Assembly (NCBI RefSeq): GCF_002848005.1
Contig: NZ_PKHX01000003.1
Coordinates: forward strand, 57,962-121,961
Direction: 5' to 3'
Length of the DNA stretch: 64,000 nucleotides
Source of the DNA: Varibaculum cambriense
GTDB taxonomy: Bacteria > Actinomycetota > Actinomycetes > Actinomycetales > Actinomycetaceae
Both the position numbers and the translations under genes were made by a program. Positions within the stretch are counted from its first letter, which is position 1; every line of letters starts with the position of its first letter. Below are positions 19,319 to 27,498 of the stretch, piece after piece. The notes under the pieces were generated by a model. It worked only from the letters and a program-made list of their open reading frames with translations, was not told the origin of the DNA and ran no database searches.

Positions 19319-19963
19319 TTAGAGAACCTGCCCGTCCCACTGCCAGTTCTTGAACTCAAACTTCAGCGGTTCTTTCCAGAAACGGCCCTTGACCCCGGAG
19401 GAATCCTTACCCGTGTGCAGCATGAACTTGTCTTCCGGAGAGGGGATGGTGATGGTCACATCGTACAGGCCGGGCTTGAGCTTGATGTTGTTACCGTAGT
19501 GAGGACCGTCAGAGGCAATCATCGGCATCATGGTGCCCAGGTCAGTTTCCTCACCGGTCTTTTGATCCTTAACTGTAACCTTCATATCGTCCAGGTAAGG
19601 CATGAAAGTATCCGCCGGGTACCCGAATTCTTCTGCCTTCTTGTTGGTAGAAGCATCAATCTCGAAGTGCATATCGGACTCGGAAGCCGGAGGCATCTTC
19701 ATCGAGCCGTGCTCCATATCGACAGCCTGGAAATAAACAACGTTTACATTCAGCGGCCCGTTGGTTTGTTCGCCAGAATCCCCAACCGGAATTTCCTTGA
19801 TACCTACAACATTGGGATCGCTGGGCTTTTCCGGCTGCTTCTGCTCGGTCGCCGACTTGGATTCCTGCGGCTTAGCCTGACCGCCCGACGAAGTTCCGCC
19901 ACAGCCGCTGAGGCTCATGCCCAACGCCAGGACGGCTGCCAAAGCCAGTAGCTTCTTTTTCAT
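19319..19963 (-). CDS. P19/Tp34 family iron-binding lipoprotein
   Basis: 214 residues. Lipobox LSGC gives acylated Cys21, then a Gly/Ser/Gln/Lys linker and the Tp34/P19 (FetP) beta-sandwich domain. Conserved metal-site residues are seen in MEHGSMKMPPASESDMHFE (near 83-101), FMPYL, and GTMMPMIASDGPHYGNN. In family members His, Met, Glu and Asp from these segments bind Cu2+ and Fe. It delivers iron to the FTR1 permease, whose stop overlaps its ATG by one base (TAATG), giving tight coupling. Anchoring by lipid replaces the periplasmic location of the Gram-negative version. Confidence 0.92.
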   Translation of the reverse strand: MKKKLLALAAVLALGMSLSGCGGTSSGGQAKPQESKSATEQKQPEKPSDPNVVGIKEIPVGDSGEQTNGPLNVNVVYFQAVDMEHGSMKMPPASESDMHFEIDASTNKKAEEFGYPADTFMPYLDDMKVTVKDQKTGEETDLGTMMPMIASDGPHYGNNIKLKPGLYDVTITIPSPEDKFMLHTGKDSSGVKGRFWKEPLKFEFKNWQWDGQVL

Positions 19964-21672
19964 TATTCTTCCTTTCCGCTGTTCGCTTCGACAGCGTCTT
20001 TTTTATCTTCCCTCGAAGAGTTTTCTTCGAAAGCTTTATCATTACTTTCCGAGATAGGGGTGTCGGAACGAATCTCGGAGCCGCCCGCCTCGGGCTGGTC
20101 AGCTTTTGCCTTGCGGAGTTGCAACAGAGCCAAGACTCCCAATACCGCGGCGGTAATAATTTGGGCACCGAGGGTTTCCGCAGTGGGATAGATTCCCAGG
20201 AACACCACGGTAGGAACGCCAGACACCATATGTGCCCCGACCAAAGCAGCCTCTTGCAGCTCTTTAATCGCCCCGCCCACGATGGCTATCGCCAGCAACG
20301 CCAGCAATATCGAAGTCCACTTAAAGAAGGGCTTGAGCGGCAGGCGTACCCCGAACTGCCACACTAGCACGAATAGAATCGCGAGGATGACTACCGCCGT
20401 TACGCCACCCGCAACGATAAACCAATAATCGCTGTGTGTTTTCGCCCCGGAGACAATCGGGTAAAAGAACAGGATGGTTTCAGCACCCTCCCGAGCCACG
20501 GTGAGGAAGGACACAAATGCCAGGGCAAAAACGCCTCCCGAAGCGGTTTTTTCGCCCGCGGTGGCCTTAATATATTCCTCCCAGCGTTTGCCACCGGACT
20601 TGCTCAGTATCCAGTTAGACACATAAATCAGCATCAGGGCGGCTGCTAGGCCGGTAATCCCCTCCAGCAGTTCCTGACCCATTCCGCTCTGCACGCTGGC
20701 GCTGAGCTGCCCAAACAGAATAGCCAGACTGATGGAAATGACCACGGCGATAACCACGCCAGCTAAGATTCCCCGCAGCTGGTCGCGCCGCCCCGCTTTC
20801 AACGCGTAGGTGACCAACGCTGCCACGACCAGCAGCGCCTCCGCGCCTTCACGTAGCAGAATCAGAAAAGCGGAAAAGAAACCGGCAATCCCCAGCGGTC
20901 CCGTGTCCTGCGTTTTCGAGTCTAAAAATTTCGCATCCTCAGCCAGCTTCGCAATCAGGTCCTTGCCAAGTTTTTCCTGTTGAGCCTGGTCACGACCGTC
21001 TTTGTAGCCCTGTCGCAAGTCACTGAACATGCCCTCAATCTCAGTCACACGATTGAAACCTTTGTGCACAATGGTGTTGTTTTCAAACCCGTCAGCTTCG
21101 TAATGCCCCAGGTACGCTTCGGTAGCCAAGGTGAATGCCCGGTCGGCTTGTCCCTTGACGTAGGCGCTTTGGGCATCGGTGATAACTTGCGCAATTGTGT
21201 CGGCAACCCTGCTCCACTGATCCGCCACCTTAGGGGCTTTGACCAGCTTAGTTACCGTTTCTGTGAGCAGGTCTGCGACTTTGTCGCTGTCTTCTCGCAG
21301 TGCCTCCGGGCTCGCACCGTCACGGCTGAGATTGCGTAAGTTCAATAGTTCGGCGACAAACTTATCGTTTACGTCACGCCCCAAAGCATGTTTGACCTGG
21401 TCCTCCAGGCCGCTCGTCTGGTAGTTCTCATAGTAGGCTTGACGAATCAGAGTCTGGACCGCGCTCGGATCGCCAGCTTCCGGAACCGCGGCGAGCTTTT
21501 CCTGCATTACCGACACGACCTCAGACCATTCACCCAGATCGGAATCTTGGGCTGCGGCCGCGCTAGACCAGACCACCCCTCCGAAGGCTAGCGCCACCAC
21601 CAAAGCGGAAAAACCTACGATAAACCGCAGTCCTCGTGCCCACAGAGAAGGCTGGTTTCTGGTTGCGTTCAC
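19963..21672 (-). CDS. FTR1 family high-affinity iron permease with extracytoplasmic N-domain
   Basis: 569 residues. A signal-like helix (about 15-40) leads into a ~210-residue helical extracytoplasmic domain containing two related repeats (AYYENYQTSGLE and AYLGHYEADGFE). Seven membrane helices of the FTR1/EfeU permease follow. Both iron-binding REGAE motifs are present at 274-278 and 394-398. The tail is acidic and Lys-rich. FTR1 proteins move Fe3+ produced by oxidation of Fe2+; here no multicopper oxidase or EfeB peroxidase is nearby, so the P19/DUF2318/flavin partners probably replace it. GTG start at 21672. An iron box lies 59-77 bp upstream. Confidence 0.92.
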   Translation of the reverse strand: MNATRNQPSLWARGLRFIVGFSALVVALAFGGVVWSSAAAAQDSDLGEWSEVVSVMQEKLAAVPEAGDPSAVQTLIRQAYYENYQTSGLEDQVKHALGRDVNDKFVAELLNLRNLSRDGASPEALREDSDKVADLLTETVTKLVKAPKVADQWSRVADTIAQVITDAQSAYVKGQADRAFTLATEAYLGHYEADGFENNTIVHKGFNRVTEIEGMFSDLRQGYKDGRDQAQQEKLGKDLIAKLAEDAKFLDSKTQDTGPLGIAGFFSAFLILLREGAEALLVVAALVTYALKAGRRDQLRGILAGVVIAVVISISLAILFGQLSASVQSGMGQELLEGITGLAAALMLIYVSNWILSKSGGKRWEEYIKATAGEKTASGGVFALAFVSFLTVAREGAETILFFYPIVSGAKTHSDYWFIVAGGVTAVVILAILFVLVWQFGVRLPLKPFFKWTSILLALLAIAIVGGAIKELQEAALVGAHMVSGVPTVVFLGIYPTAETLGAQIITAAVLGVLALLQLRKAKADQPEAGGSEIRSDTPISESNDKAFEENSSREDKKDAVEANSGKEE

Positions 21673-21730
21673 GATTCTCTCAACTTCTTTCTAAATCAAA
21701 TACATAACAAGGCTACAAATAAACAATTAA

Positions 21731-21749
21731 CAAGGCAAGCCTTACCTTA
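21731..21749 (-). promoter_or_regulatory. DtxR/IdeR-type iron box for the FTR1 operon
   Basis: On the minus strand the 19-mer reads TAAGGTAAGGCTTGCCTTG, close to the DtxR/IdeR consensus TTAGGTTAGGCTAACCTAA (about 13 of 19 positions). It overlaps a TATAAG that could be the -10 box. Iron-loaded repressor would block the operon running from FTR1 to ApbE. Confidence 0.75.
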
Positions 21750-21797
21750 TAGCAAATCTAGCTATTAAAGGCTGATTCTGAACAAAATCCCCTCGCC

Positions 21798-22502
21798 CTA
21801 CCACAGCTCCTCCAAGTGGCCGTCTAGCATATTGAACCTACGGTTGCAGTATTCATAAGCGGCCGCGTCGTGCGTGACCATCACGACCGCGCTACTGCCT
21901 TGTGCGAGCTCGTGAAATAGCCGTAGCACCGCCGCCGTGCTGTCGTCGTCCAAGTCGCCGGTCGGTTCATCCGCCAACAAAACTTCCGGTTGGGCCATGA
22001 GTGCTCGGGCGATGGCAACCCGACGCATCTCTCCCCCGGAAAGTTCTGCGGGCCAGGCGTGGGATAGATCCGCAATGTCGAGCTTTTCCAGCAAATCCAA
22101 CGCGCGATTGACAGGCAAAGACCCCACCCCCACCGGCGACGATTTCCCCGACGACCGCCCTTTTGACCGCAAAGTAGCAGGCAGCACCACGTTATCCAAG
22201 ACGTTGAGGGAGCTGACCAGGGTTTGCTGCTGCGTAATCATTCCCAGACGAAACCGGCGCAGCTGGGACAATTCCCGATCCGAGAGATCAGACAGATCCT
22301 CTCCTGCCACCAGAACCGTTCCTGAGCTGGGACGCAGCAAACCCATCATGAGGTTCAGCAGGGTCGTTTTTCCGTTACCCGATTTGCCTGAAACACCCAC
22401 AAATTGGCCGGCGTCAACACTCAAGCTCACACTGTCTACCGCGTTGAACTCGCGTCCCCGCCGCGAAAACTTCTTGGTCACTTCGCACAGTTCCAACAAC
22501 AT
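21798..22502 (-). CDS. ABC transporter ATP-binding protein, MacB/LolD type
   Basis: 234 residues. Walker A reads GKSGNGKTT, an unusual but workable variant. Signature LSGGEMRR, Walker B LLADEPTGDLDD and the switch His in VTHDA are intact. A ~25-residue Ser/Gly-rich insertion (SKGRSSGKSSPVGVGSLPVN) lies between the Q-loop and the signature. It pairs with the FtsX permease encoded immediately upstream (stop and start adjacent). This is the second ABC module of the island, in its own iron-box-controlled unit. Confidence 0.88.
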   Translation of the reverse strand: MLLELCEVTKKFSRRGREFNAVDSVSLSVDAGQFVGVSGKSGNGKTTLLNLMMGLLRPSSGTVLVAGEDLSDLSDRELSQLRRFRLGMITQQQTLVSSLNVLDNVVLPATLRSKGRSSGKSSPVGVGSLPVNRALDLLEKLDIADLSHAWPAELSGGEMRRVAIARALMAQPEVLLADEPTGDLDDDSTAAVLRLFHELAQGSSAVVMVTHDAAAYEYCNRRFNMLDGHLEELW

Positions 22503-23723
22503 CTATTGCCCCTCCCGCACGACCTGGTAAGTTTCTTTTCGCAGCAGGCGAATCGCCGAGATAGCACTGGCCAGGACGGCGCTGAGGCACACCGTCACCA
22601 AGATGAGAACGCCCAGAGAACACTGGCTCCACAGATCGCTTTGCAGATAGGGCTGCTTCAAAGCCCTTTGAATGGCATCGCCAAAGGGTCGCAGCAGCGC
22701 CGCGCTGAGTCCCAGCCCCAGCACGCCACCCGTCAGGCTGACCAGCAGATTCTCTTTCAGCAACATTGCGGTCAGCATCCGCTTGGTGGCACCCATTATC
22801 CGCAACGAGCCCAACTCTTTGCTCCGAGACATGACGCTGACCCAGTTGACCGTCACCATCACCGCCAACGCTACTGCCCAAAAGACAGCCAGAAAGACCT
22901 GCAGGGCGCCCACAATGTGACCCACACCCTCCTTGAGCCGGGAACTAATCCCGTTCGCAGACACAAAGCCCAAGCCCTTCAGCTGGGGAGATTTAGAAAT
23001 ATGCTGCGCCACTTCCTCCGGGGCGTAACCGGGCTTGACTTTTACCATCACTGCGGAAACCCGGTGTCCAATCTCATCTGCGGACAAGACCGGATGCCCC
23101 ACCTTTTCAGCTTGGCGCGCCAGGATTTTCGTGGTCGCCAGATTGGCAAACACAGACGAATCCAGGTTCGTGCCCGTCGGCGCCAGCCGCGCGCTTACCG
23201 GGAATTCATAGTTAAACAGGCGAATCTTGCCCTGGGCATTAATCTGAACTTTGGAGCCCGCGACCAGCTCACCGTCCTGCAGACCACGTGAATAAGTGGC
23301 TTGAATCCAGGGTTTGATAACAAAGTCGGTGTCCGGATCAATGCCGATAATCTGCAGCCGCACCTCGCAGCAACTCGCCATTAGGGAAGCAATATAGGTT
23401 TGCGTGGTGACCTGTTCCACCCCGGCAACATTGGCGACCGAATCCGAAACGTCATCTGGCAGCAAAAACCCGCTCGGTTTTCCCCCGCAGAGGTAAATAT
23501 CCTTTGCGGATTGCTCAAACTGGGAAGGCACAATCATTATGTCCGCCCCCAAGCGTTCCTTGACCGATGACAAACCTTGGCTGAGGTTCAGCGAAACCAT
23601 CCCTGCACCGAACGTTATCGCGCTGAGCAGGACTGCCACCAGGAACAGTCCTAAACTGCGGTAACGGTAATATTTGAGATTACGAAAAGGGAGTTTACCC
23701 CAGGTTATCTGGCTGCTTTGCAT
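22503..23723 (-). CDS. FtsX/MacB-type ABC permease
   Basis: 406 residues. Topology is one N-terminal helix (near 27-50), an extracytoplasmic MacB-like domain with a Cys pair in SCCEVRL and an IDPDTDF segment, and three C-terminal helices. The coupling motif SRSKELGSLRIMGATKR is near 285. It resembles the single-permease systems found beside DUF4418 genes. It is encoded between the DUF4418 gene (6 bp away) and its ATPase. Function within iron acquisition is unknown. Confidence 0.86.
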   Translation of the reverse strand: MQSSQITWGKLPFRNLKYYRYRSLGLFLVAVLLSAITFGAGMVSLNLSQGLSSVKERLGADIMIVPSQFEQSAKDIYLCGGKPSGFLLPDDVSDSVANVAGVEQVTTQTYIASLMASCCEVRLQIIGIDPDTDFVIKPWIQATYSRGLQDGELVAGSKVQINAQGKIRLFNYEFPVSARLAPTGTNLDSSVFANLATTKILARQAEKVGHPVLSADEIGHRVSAVMVKVKPGYAPEEVAQHISKSPQLKGLGFVSANGISSRLKEGVGHIVGALQVFLAVFWAVALAVMVTVNWVSVMSRSKELGSLRIMGATKRMLTAMLLKENLLVSLTGGVLGLGLSAALLRPFGDAIQRALKQPYLQSDLWSQCSLGVLILVTVCLSAVLASAISAIRLLRKETYQVVREGQ

Positions 23724-23729
23724 TGCAGT

Positions 23730-24248
23730 TTATGCCGCAGCTTTCTGAAGCTCCGGGCGGTTCCTTTGATCCAGGAATATCGCCGCACCGACTGCCAGGA
23801 TCCCTATACAGCTCAGCGCCAACAGCGTGGGCATCGCGTAAACATTGCAAGACATTTCCTCGTTTTTGCACGTTCCAATAAGCACGGTGACAATCGAAAT
23901 TTCCAGCAGATAGATGAGCGCCGCACTCAGGTTCAAACCGGTGCGAATCTGGGAGTTCATAAACAATGCCAGCAGCCCAATGACCAGCAGGAGGATTCCA
24001 ATCCCCAAGCTGGCTTGAGCGGACCAGTAGCACGCCATATGTTGATGAGCCTCACCCATCGCTTTGCCAGCCTGCCCCATGTGGTTCATGTGGTCCATGC
24101 CGCCGGAGCCTTTCATCCCGGACATATGTTCCTTGCCGGAGCTGTGTTTGGCAGCGAACTCGCAAACCGGCGCAAAAGTCCGCGGCGCGATGGCAATGAG
24201 CAGGCCCAGCAATACGGTAGGAAGCGAACCAATGATCCTATCCTTCAT
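23730..24248 (-). CDS. DUF4418 membrane protein with Met/His-rich extracytoplasmic loop
   Basis: 172 residues with four membrane helices, the pattern of DUF4418. Two conserved cysteine spots (APVCEF after helix 1; GTCKNEEMSCNVYAMP before helix 4) face outward. Between the first cysteine and helix 2 lies a loop dense in His and Met (HMSGMKGSGGMDHMNHMG, then HQHMACYW), resembling Cu/Fe-binding Met motifs. DUF4418 genes usually accompany FtsX-type ABC genes, as here. AAGGAG lies nine bases before the ATG and an iron box 61-79 bp upstream, so it opens the second iron-regulated unit. Confidence 0.82.
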   Translation of the reverse strand: MKDRIIGSLPTVLLGLLIAIAPRTFAPVCEFAAKHSSGKEHMSGMKGSGGMDHMNHMGQAGKAMGEAHQHMACYWSAQASLGIGILLLVIGLLALFMNSQIRTGLNLSAALIYLLEISIVTVLIGTCKNEEMSCNVYAMPTLLALSCIGILAVGAAIFLDQRNRPELQKAAA

Positions 24249-24308
24249 GCGATTTTCTCCTTAAGATTTAACGACGCCCCCAATCATCACATAGCCCAAA
24301 ACAATTAG

Positions 24309-24327
24309 CAAGGTTTGCCTTACCTAA
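24309..24327 (-). promoter_or_regulatory. DtxR/IdeR-type iron box for the DUF4418 operon
   Basis: Minus-strand reading TTAGGTAAGGCAAACCTTG is close to the DtxR/IdeR consensus. It shares flanking sequence with the other box in the island (AACAATTA beside the core), so the two operators may derive from one promoter. A TTACGA about 16 bp before TAGGTA could serve as -35 and -10. Confidence 0.78.
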
Positions 24328-24378
24328 ATCAGAGAGAAATTATCGTAATAGTGTGGCGAGGAACCAGGGTTTTTTGAG

Positions 24379-24750
24379 GTGGACACGGTGGCCCATTGCG
24401 GGCCGAGTCTTAAGGGCGAGTTCGCTCACACCTTGAGAAGGTGTCAGGATGGTGCCGGGAGGTGCAAACGCATCTACGATACCCCCACCACGCCCTTAGA
24501 CCGTTTGTTTACCGCCGGGATACTCTCAAGGACGCAAACACTCGAACTACGCCAGTTGCGTGAGATCACTAATCCCGCTGAACTCACCCGCGATATCCTG
24601 CGCTATCAAAGCATCCTCACCGACCTGGCCAAAACCCCAACTGAGCAACTCCTAACCAAGACACAAAAAATACGCGAGAAACAAAAACAAACTCACCACG
24701 GGCATCAAAACCCACGCCGCCTAAAAAACTTTCGCGCTCAAACTAAATAA
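24379..24750 (+). pseudogene. C-terminal remnant of a DDE transposase/integrase
   Basis: The translated piece contains YDTPTTPLDRLFTAGILS followed by an Leu/Arg-rich helix with NPAEL and TEQL. This matches the C-terminal tail of integrase-core (IS481-like) transposases. The catalytic core is absent, stops precede it, and no ribosome site is seen, so this is a relic. It sits directly beside the right attachment repeat. Confidence 0.6.
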
Positions 24751-24760
24751 AGCACCACGA

Positions 24761-24793
<33 letters not shown>

Positions 24794-24832
24794 TTTATTT
24801 TTGCTGCTAGTGCCGTTTTATGGGCAACTGGT

Positions 24833-24844
24833 TATGATAGAAAC
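24833..24844 (+). promoter_or_regulatory. -10 box of a probable leaderless promoter for the nitroreductase gene
   Basis: TATGAT at 24833-24838 is followed by 6 nt and the ATG at 24845. No ribosome binding site is present. The arrangement equals those at 906 and 37628. Confidence 0.5.
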
Positions 24845-25366
24845 ATGACTGATATTTCTAAAATCATTAGCAGGCGCTGGAGTCCGCGCGAATACGACCC
24901 GGACTTTTCGATAACTAACGAGCAAATGGACCAGCTGTTAGAGGCGGCGCGTTGGGCGCCCAGCGCAATGAATGCTCAAGAATGGTGGTTTGTGCCCGGT
25001 ATCCGCGGCGATAAAAACTATAAAGTGTTGCGCCGGGCAGTAGCCGGTTTTTCCGATTGGGCGCTCGACGCCTCTGGGCTGATCCTCAATATTCATCAGG
25101 AATATCCGTCTCGCCACGGCCTAAATTTTGGCCCCTACGACTTGGGTAGCGCGGTGCAAAATATGTTGCTGCAAGCCGAAGTCATGGGACTACATATGCG
25201 CCCCTTTGCCACTTTTGATCGGGAGCTAGTATGCCGGGAGTTCCAGATCGCCGCTCCCTACGTGCCCTTCACCATGTGCACCGTAGGTAAAGAACCTGCT
25301 GGGCTCACTAAAGACCGGGAACGCAAACCGCTGCAGCAGCTATTGTGGGAAAACCACCAGGCTTAG
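24845..25366 (+). CDS. Nitroreductase family protein
   Basis: 173 residues, in the short subgroup of the FMN-dependent nitroreductase fold. The N-terminal RRWSPREYDPDFSI with its paired Arg/Ser and ARWAPSAMNAQEWWFV near 36-51 are the flavin-binding motifs. The helix near 95-105 (YDLGSAVQNMLLQAEVMGL) matches the family's dimer-interface helix. It reduces nitro or quinone-like compounds, or serves other flavin redox roles, in the cytosol using NAD(P)H. It begins 53 bp after the island's right end, so it is likely the original neighbour of tRNA-Pro. Confidence 0.88.
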   Translation: MTDISKIISRRWSPREYDPDFSITNEQMDQLLEAARWAPSAMNAQEWWFVPGIRGDKNYKVLRRAVAGFSDWALDASGLILNIHQEYPSRHGLNFGPYDLGSAVQNMLLQAEVMGLHMRPFATFDRELVCREFQIAAPYVPFTMCTVGKEPAGLTKDRERKPLQQLLWENHQA

Positions 25367-25450
25367 GGCGTAGAACAATACCCGCTTTAACCGGCGAAAC
25401 TAGGATCGGCGTAGCCGAAACCAGGGGTTAGTAGCTCACCAGCAAGATCT

Positions 25451-25496
25451 TAAAAGAAAAACAGATTCCCCCGCGATAGTCTCGCGGGGGAATCTG
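25451..25496 (-). terminator. Rho-independent terminator of the 68-aa orphan gene
   Basis: A perfect 15-bp stem (25462-25476 with 25482-25496) with a 5-nt loop is followed, on the minus strand, by TTTTTCTTTTAAG. There is no T run on the plus strand side. It lies 56 bp beyond the orphan's stop. Confidence 0.88.
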
Positions 25497-25552
25497 ATTG
25501 CTTAGGGCGATACCTTAGAAACTCGGTTTCTAAGGTCGCTACCGGCACCTTC

Positions 25553-25759
25553 TTAAGCTGCCGGACGTAGCTGCAGACCTAAGTACTGGGCGGCACGAGC
25601 CCGCAGAGTCTCATCTGCCAGAGCCGCGATTGCTTCCCGTACCCGTTGGTCTTGGCTAACGTCTGCAAACCAGGGGCTGATCGCATCCGAAATCGTGTTA
25701 ATCAGCAGATTGTTTGCTTGACGGCCAGTGCCTGCTTCAACAATATTGAATTTTTCCAT
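25553..25759 (-). CDS. 68-residue protein of unknown function
   Basis: Not recognised. 68 residues, no signal peptide and no membrane helix. The N-terminal ~25 residues are mixed, then helix-forming stretches DQRVREAIAALADETLRARAAQYL suggest a small helical domain, and the end is LQLRPAA. A ribosome site (TGGAG) precedes the ATG by about 6 bases. It has its own good promoter, a leader of roughly 165 nt and a strong terminator, so it is a real, probably well-expressed monocistronic gene. It could be a small regulatory or adaptor protein, but nothing in the sequence fixes its role. Confidence 0.7.
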   Translation of the reverse strand: MEKFNIVEAGTGRQANNLLINTISDAISPWFADVSQDQRVREAIAALADETLRARAAQYLGLQLRPAA

Positions 25760-25923
25760 TTTGATACTCCATTCACTTCTTCATCTCACGGGGTTGGCAC
25801 ATGGTTCGTACCGGTAACCCCGGGGTTCCCAAAGAACCCTGCCTGTCGTGGCTAACTTCAGCACACCATATAGGTGGCAGGCAGTCAACCAAATTTCCGA
25901 GAAAACCCGAAAACTTCAACAAG
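25760..25923 (-). promoter_or_regulatory. Long structured 5' leader of the orphan gene
   Basis: From the expected transcription start near 25923 to the start codon the minus-strand leader can form CTGCCTG/CAGGCAG and GGTTCTTTGGGAACC hairpins next to CCCCGGGG. It contains no ORF of note. It may be a cis-regulatory RNA; no known riboswitch class was recognised. Confidence 0.4.
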
Positions 25924-25929
25924 CGTTCA

Positions 25930-25958
25930 ACTCTATTTTACCATCCAGATATTGTCAA
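25930..25958 (-). promoter_or_regulatory. Sigma-70-type promoter with adjacent palindromes
   Basis: Minus strand: -35 TTGACA (25953-25958), 17-bp spacer, -10 TAGAGT (25930-25935). Just upstream of the -35 lie two 10-bp palindromes, AACCATGGTT and GTTAGCTAAC, which could be an operator. Confidence 0.6.
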
Positions 25959-26052
25959 CCATGGTTAGCTAACTCACTATCTGCCACGAGGCAAGATAGC
26001 TGGAGGTAACGTAGAAAATACTTTGCCCGCCCTAGAAATAAGCGATAAAGCA

Positions 26053-27477
26053 CTAGCGATAGTCGGTTTCCATCCCTACCGTATGGATCCGCATCGAGTT
26101 AGTAGATCCCGGTACCCCCGGAGGCATACCGCCGAGAATAATTACCTGATCCCCTCGCTTAGCTAATCCCTGTGCTTGCAGCACCTGATCTACTTGCCAA
26201 ACCATATCGTCGGTGTGAGTTACATAGGGAACCCGGTAAGTGTGAATCCCCCAGGAAACCGCTAGCTGATTCCGGGTGGCCTCTAGCGGAGTAAATGCCA
26301 CCATGGGGATGGGGGAACGTAAACGCGACATGGTACGCGCGGTAGTACCTCCCTGCGTGAAGGCGATCATAAATTTCAGATCCAGCATTTCAGCTGCTCT
26401 GGCAGCCGCGATTGAAAGTACCCCCGCGCGATCATGATCATAGGTAGTGAGGGGAGCGATTCGGTCTCCCCCATTTTCTTCCACATTCGTAATAACCGAA
26501 GCCATCAGGCGCACCGCATCAATCGGGTATGCCCCCACTGAGGTTTCCCCGGACAGCATTACCGCATCGGCGCCGTCCAAAATCGCGTTAGCACAGTCCG
26601 AAGCTTCGGCACGGGTAGGACGGGGATTATGAATCATAGAATCAAAAACTTGCGTAGCCACAATGACCGGCTTTGCATAGCGACGAGCCAACTCAATCGC
26701 TCGCTTTTGCACCAGCGGCACTGCCTCTAGCGGCATCTCTACCCCCAGGTCACCGCGCGCCACCATAATGCCGTCGAAAGCCTGCACAATTTCTACTAGG
26801 CGTTCAACTGCCTGCGGTTTTTCAATCTTGGCGATAACTGGGACGTGGACTTCCTCTTCATCCATAATCCGCTTCACATCAGCAAAATCATCGGCGCTGC
26901 GTACAAACGACAGCGCGATAATATCGGCGCCTTCTTGCAAAGCCCAGCGCAGATCGTCTTCGTCTTTTTCTGACAGTGCCGGTACTGAGACTGCTACTCC
27001 CGGCAGGTTGAGCCCCTTATGGTCGGAAACCACCCCGGGTACCTCAACCTCGGTAACTACATCAGTATCGGTGACCTCTTTCACCCGCACCTGCACGTTT
27101 CCGTCATCAATCAAGAGGGCATCCCCGGGAGTGCAATCCCCCGGCAATCCTTTAAACGTAGTTCCCACGATTTCTTTATCCCCGGGAACATCGCGAGTGG
27201 TAATCGTGAAAGTGTCGCCCTTTTCTAAAGTCTGCGGGCCAGCAGCGAAAGTCTCTAAACGAATCTTAGGACCTTGCAAATCCACCAACACCGCAATAGC
27301 TTTGCCAGTTTGCAGCGCCACTCGCCGGATATTGCCAATCGTAACCTCATCATCTTCTTGGCTACCGTGTGAGCGGTTAATCCGCGCCACGTTCATCCCA
27401 GCTTCGGCAAGTTTTTCAATTTGGGACGGGGAATTTGTTGCCGGCCCCAACGTACATACAATTTTCGCTCTGCGCAT
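26053..27477 (-). CDS. pyk: Pyruvate kinase
   Basis: 474 residues, normal bacterial length. It converts phosphoenolpyruvate and ADP to pyruvate and ATP in glycolysis. Motifs include KIVCTLGPA at the N-terminus, INRSHG near 34, VMVARGDLGVEMP near 240 and the active-site Lys in IAKIEKPQAV near 218, followed by TRAEASDCANA. The C-terminal domain (HTVG near the end) is present. It follows lgt on the same strand with a 21-bp gap. Confidence 0.97.
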   Translation of the reverse strand: MRRAKIVCTLGPATNSPSQIEKLAEAGMNVARINRSHGSQEDDEVTIGNIRRVALQTGKAIAVLVDLQGPKIRLETFAAGPQTLEKGDTFTITTRDVPGDKEIVGTTFKGLPGDCTPGDALLIDDGNVQVRVKEVTDTDVVTEVEVPGVVSDHKGLNLPGVAVSVPALSEKDEDDLRWALQEGADIIALSFVRSADDFADVKRIMDEEEVHVPVIAKIEKPQAVERLVEIVQAFDGIMVARGDLGVEMPLEAVPLVQKRAIELARRYAKPVIVATQVFDSMIHNPRPTRAEASDCANAILDGADAVMLSGETSVGAYPIDAVRLMASVITNVEENGGDRIAPLTTYDHDRAGVLSIAAARAAEMLDLKFMIAFTQGGTTARTMSRLRSPIPMVAFTPLEATRNQLAVSWGIHTYRVPYVTHTDDMVWQVDQVLQAQGLAKRGDQVIILGGMPPGVPGSTNSMRIHTVGMETDYR

Positions 27478-27498
27478 ACCTCTATCCTAACGAGTTCG

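Noticed and set aside
19301..19951. Plus-strand open frame of 216 codons opposite the P19 gene
   Set aside because: Complementary to a clear lipoprotein gene and shows no domain features.
22404..23291. Plus-strand open frame of 295 codons antisense to the FtsX permease
   Set aside because: It has no recognisable domain, Gln/His/Arg-rich shadow composition, and overlaps two well-supported minus-strand genes.
26768..27490. Plus-strand open frame of 240 codons antisense to pyruvate kinase
   Set aside because: It is Ser/Thr-rich shadow coding with no ribosome site; pyruvate kinase is full length on the other strand.
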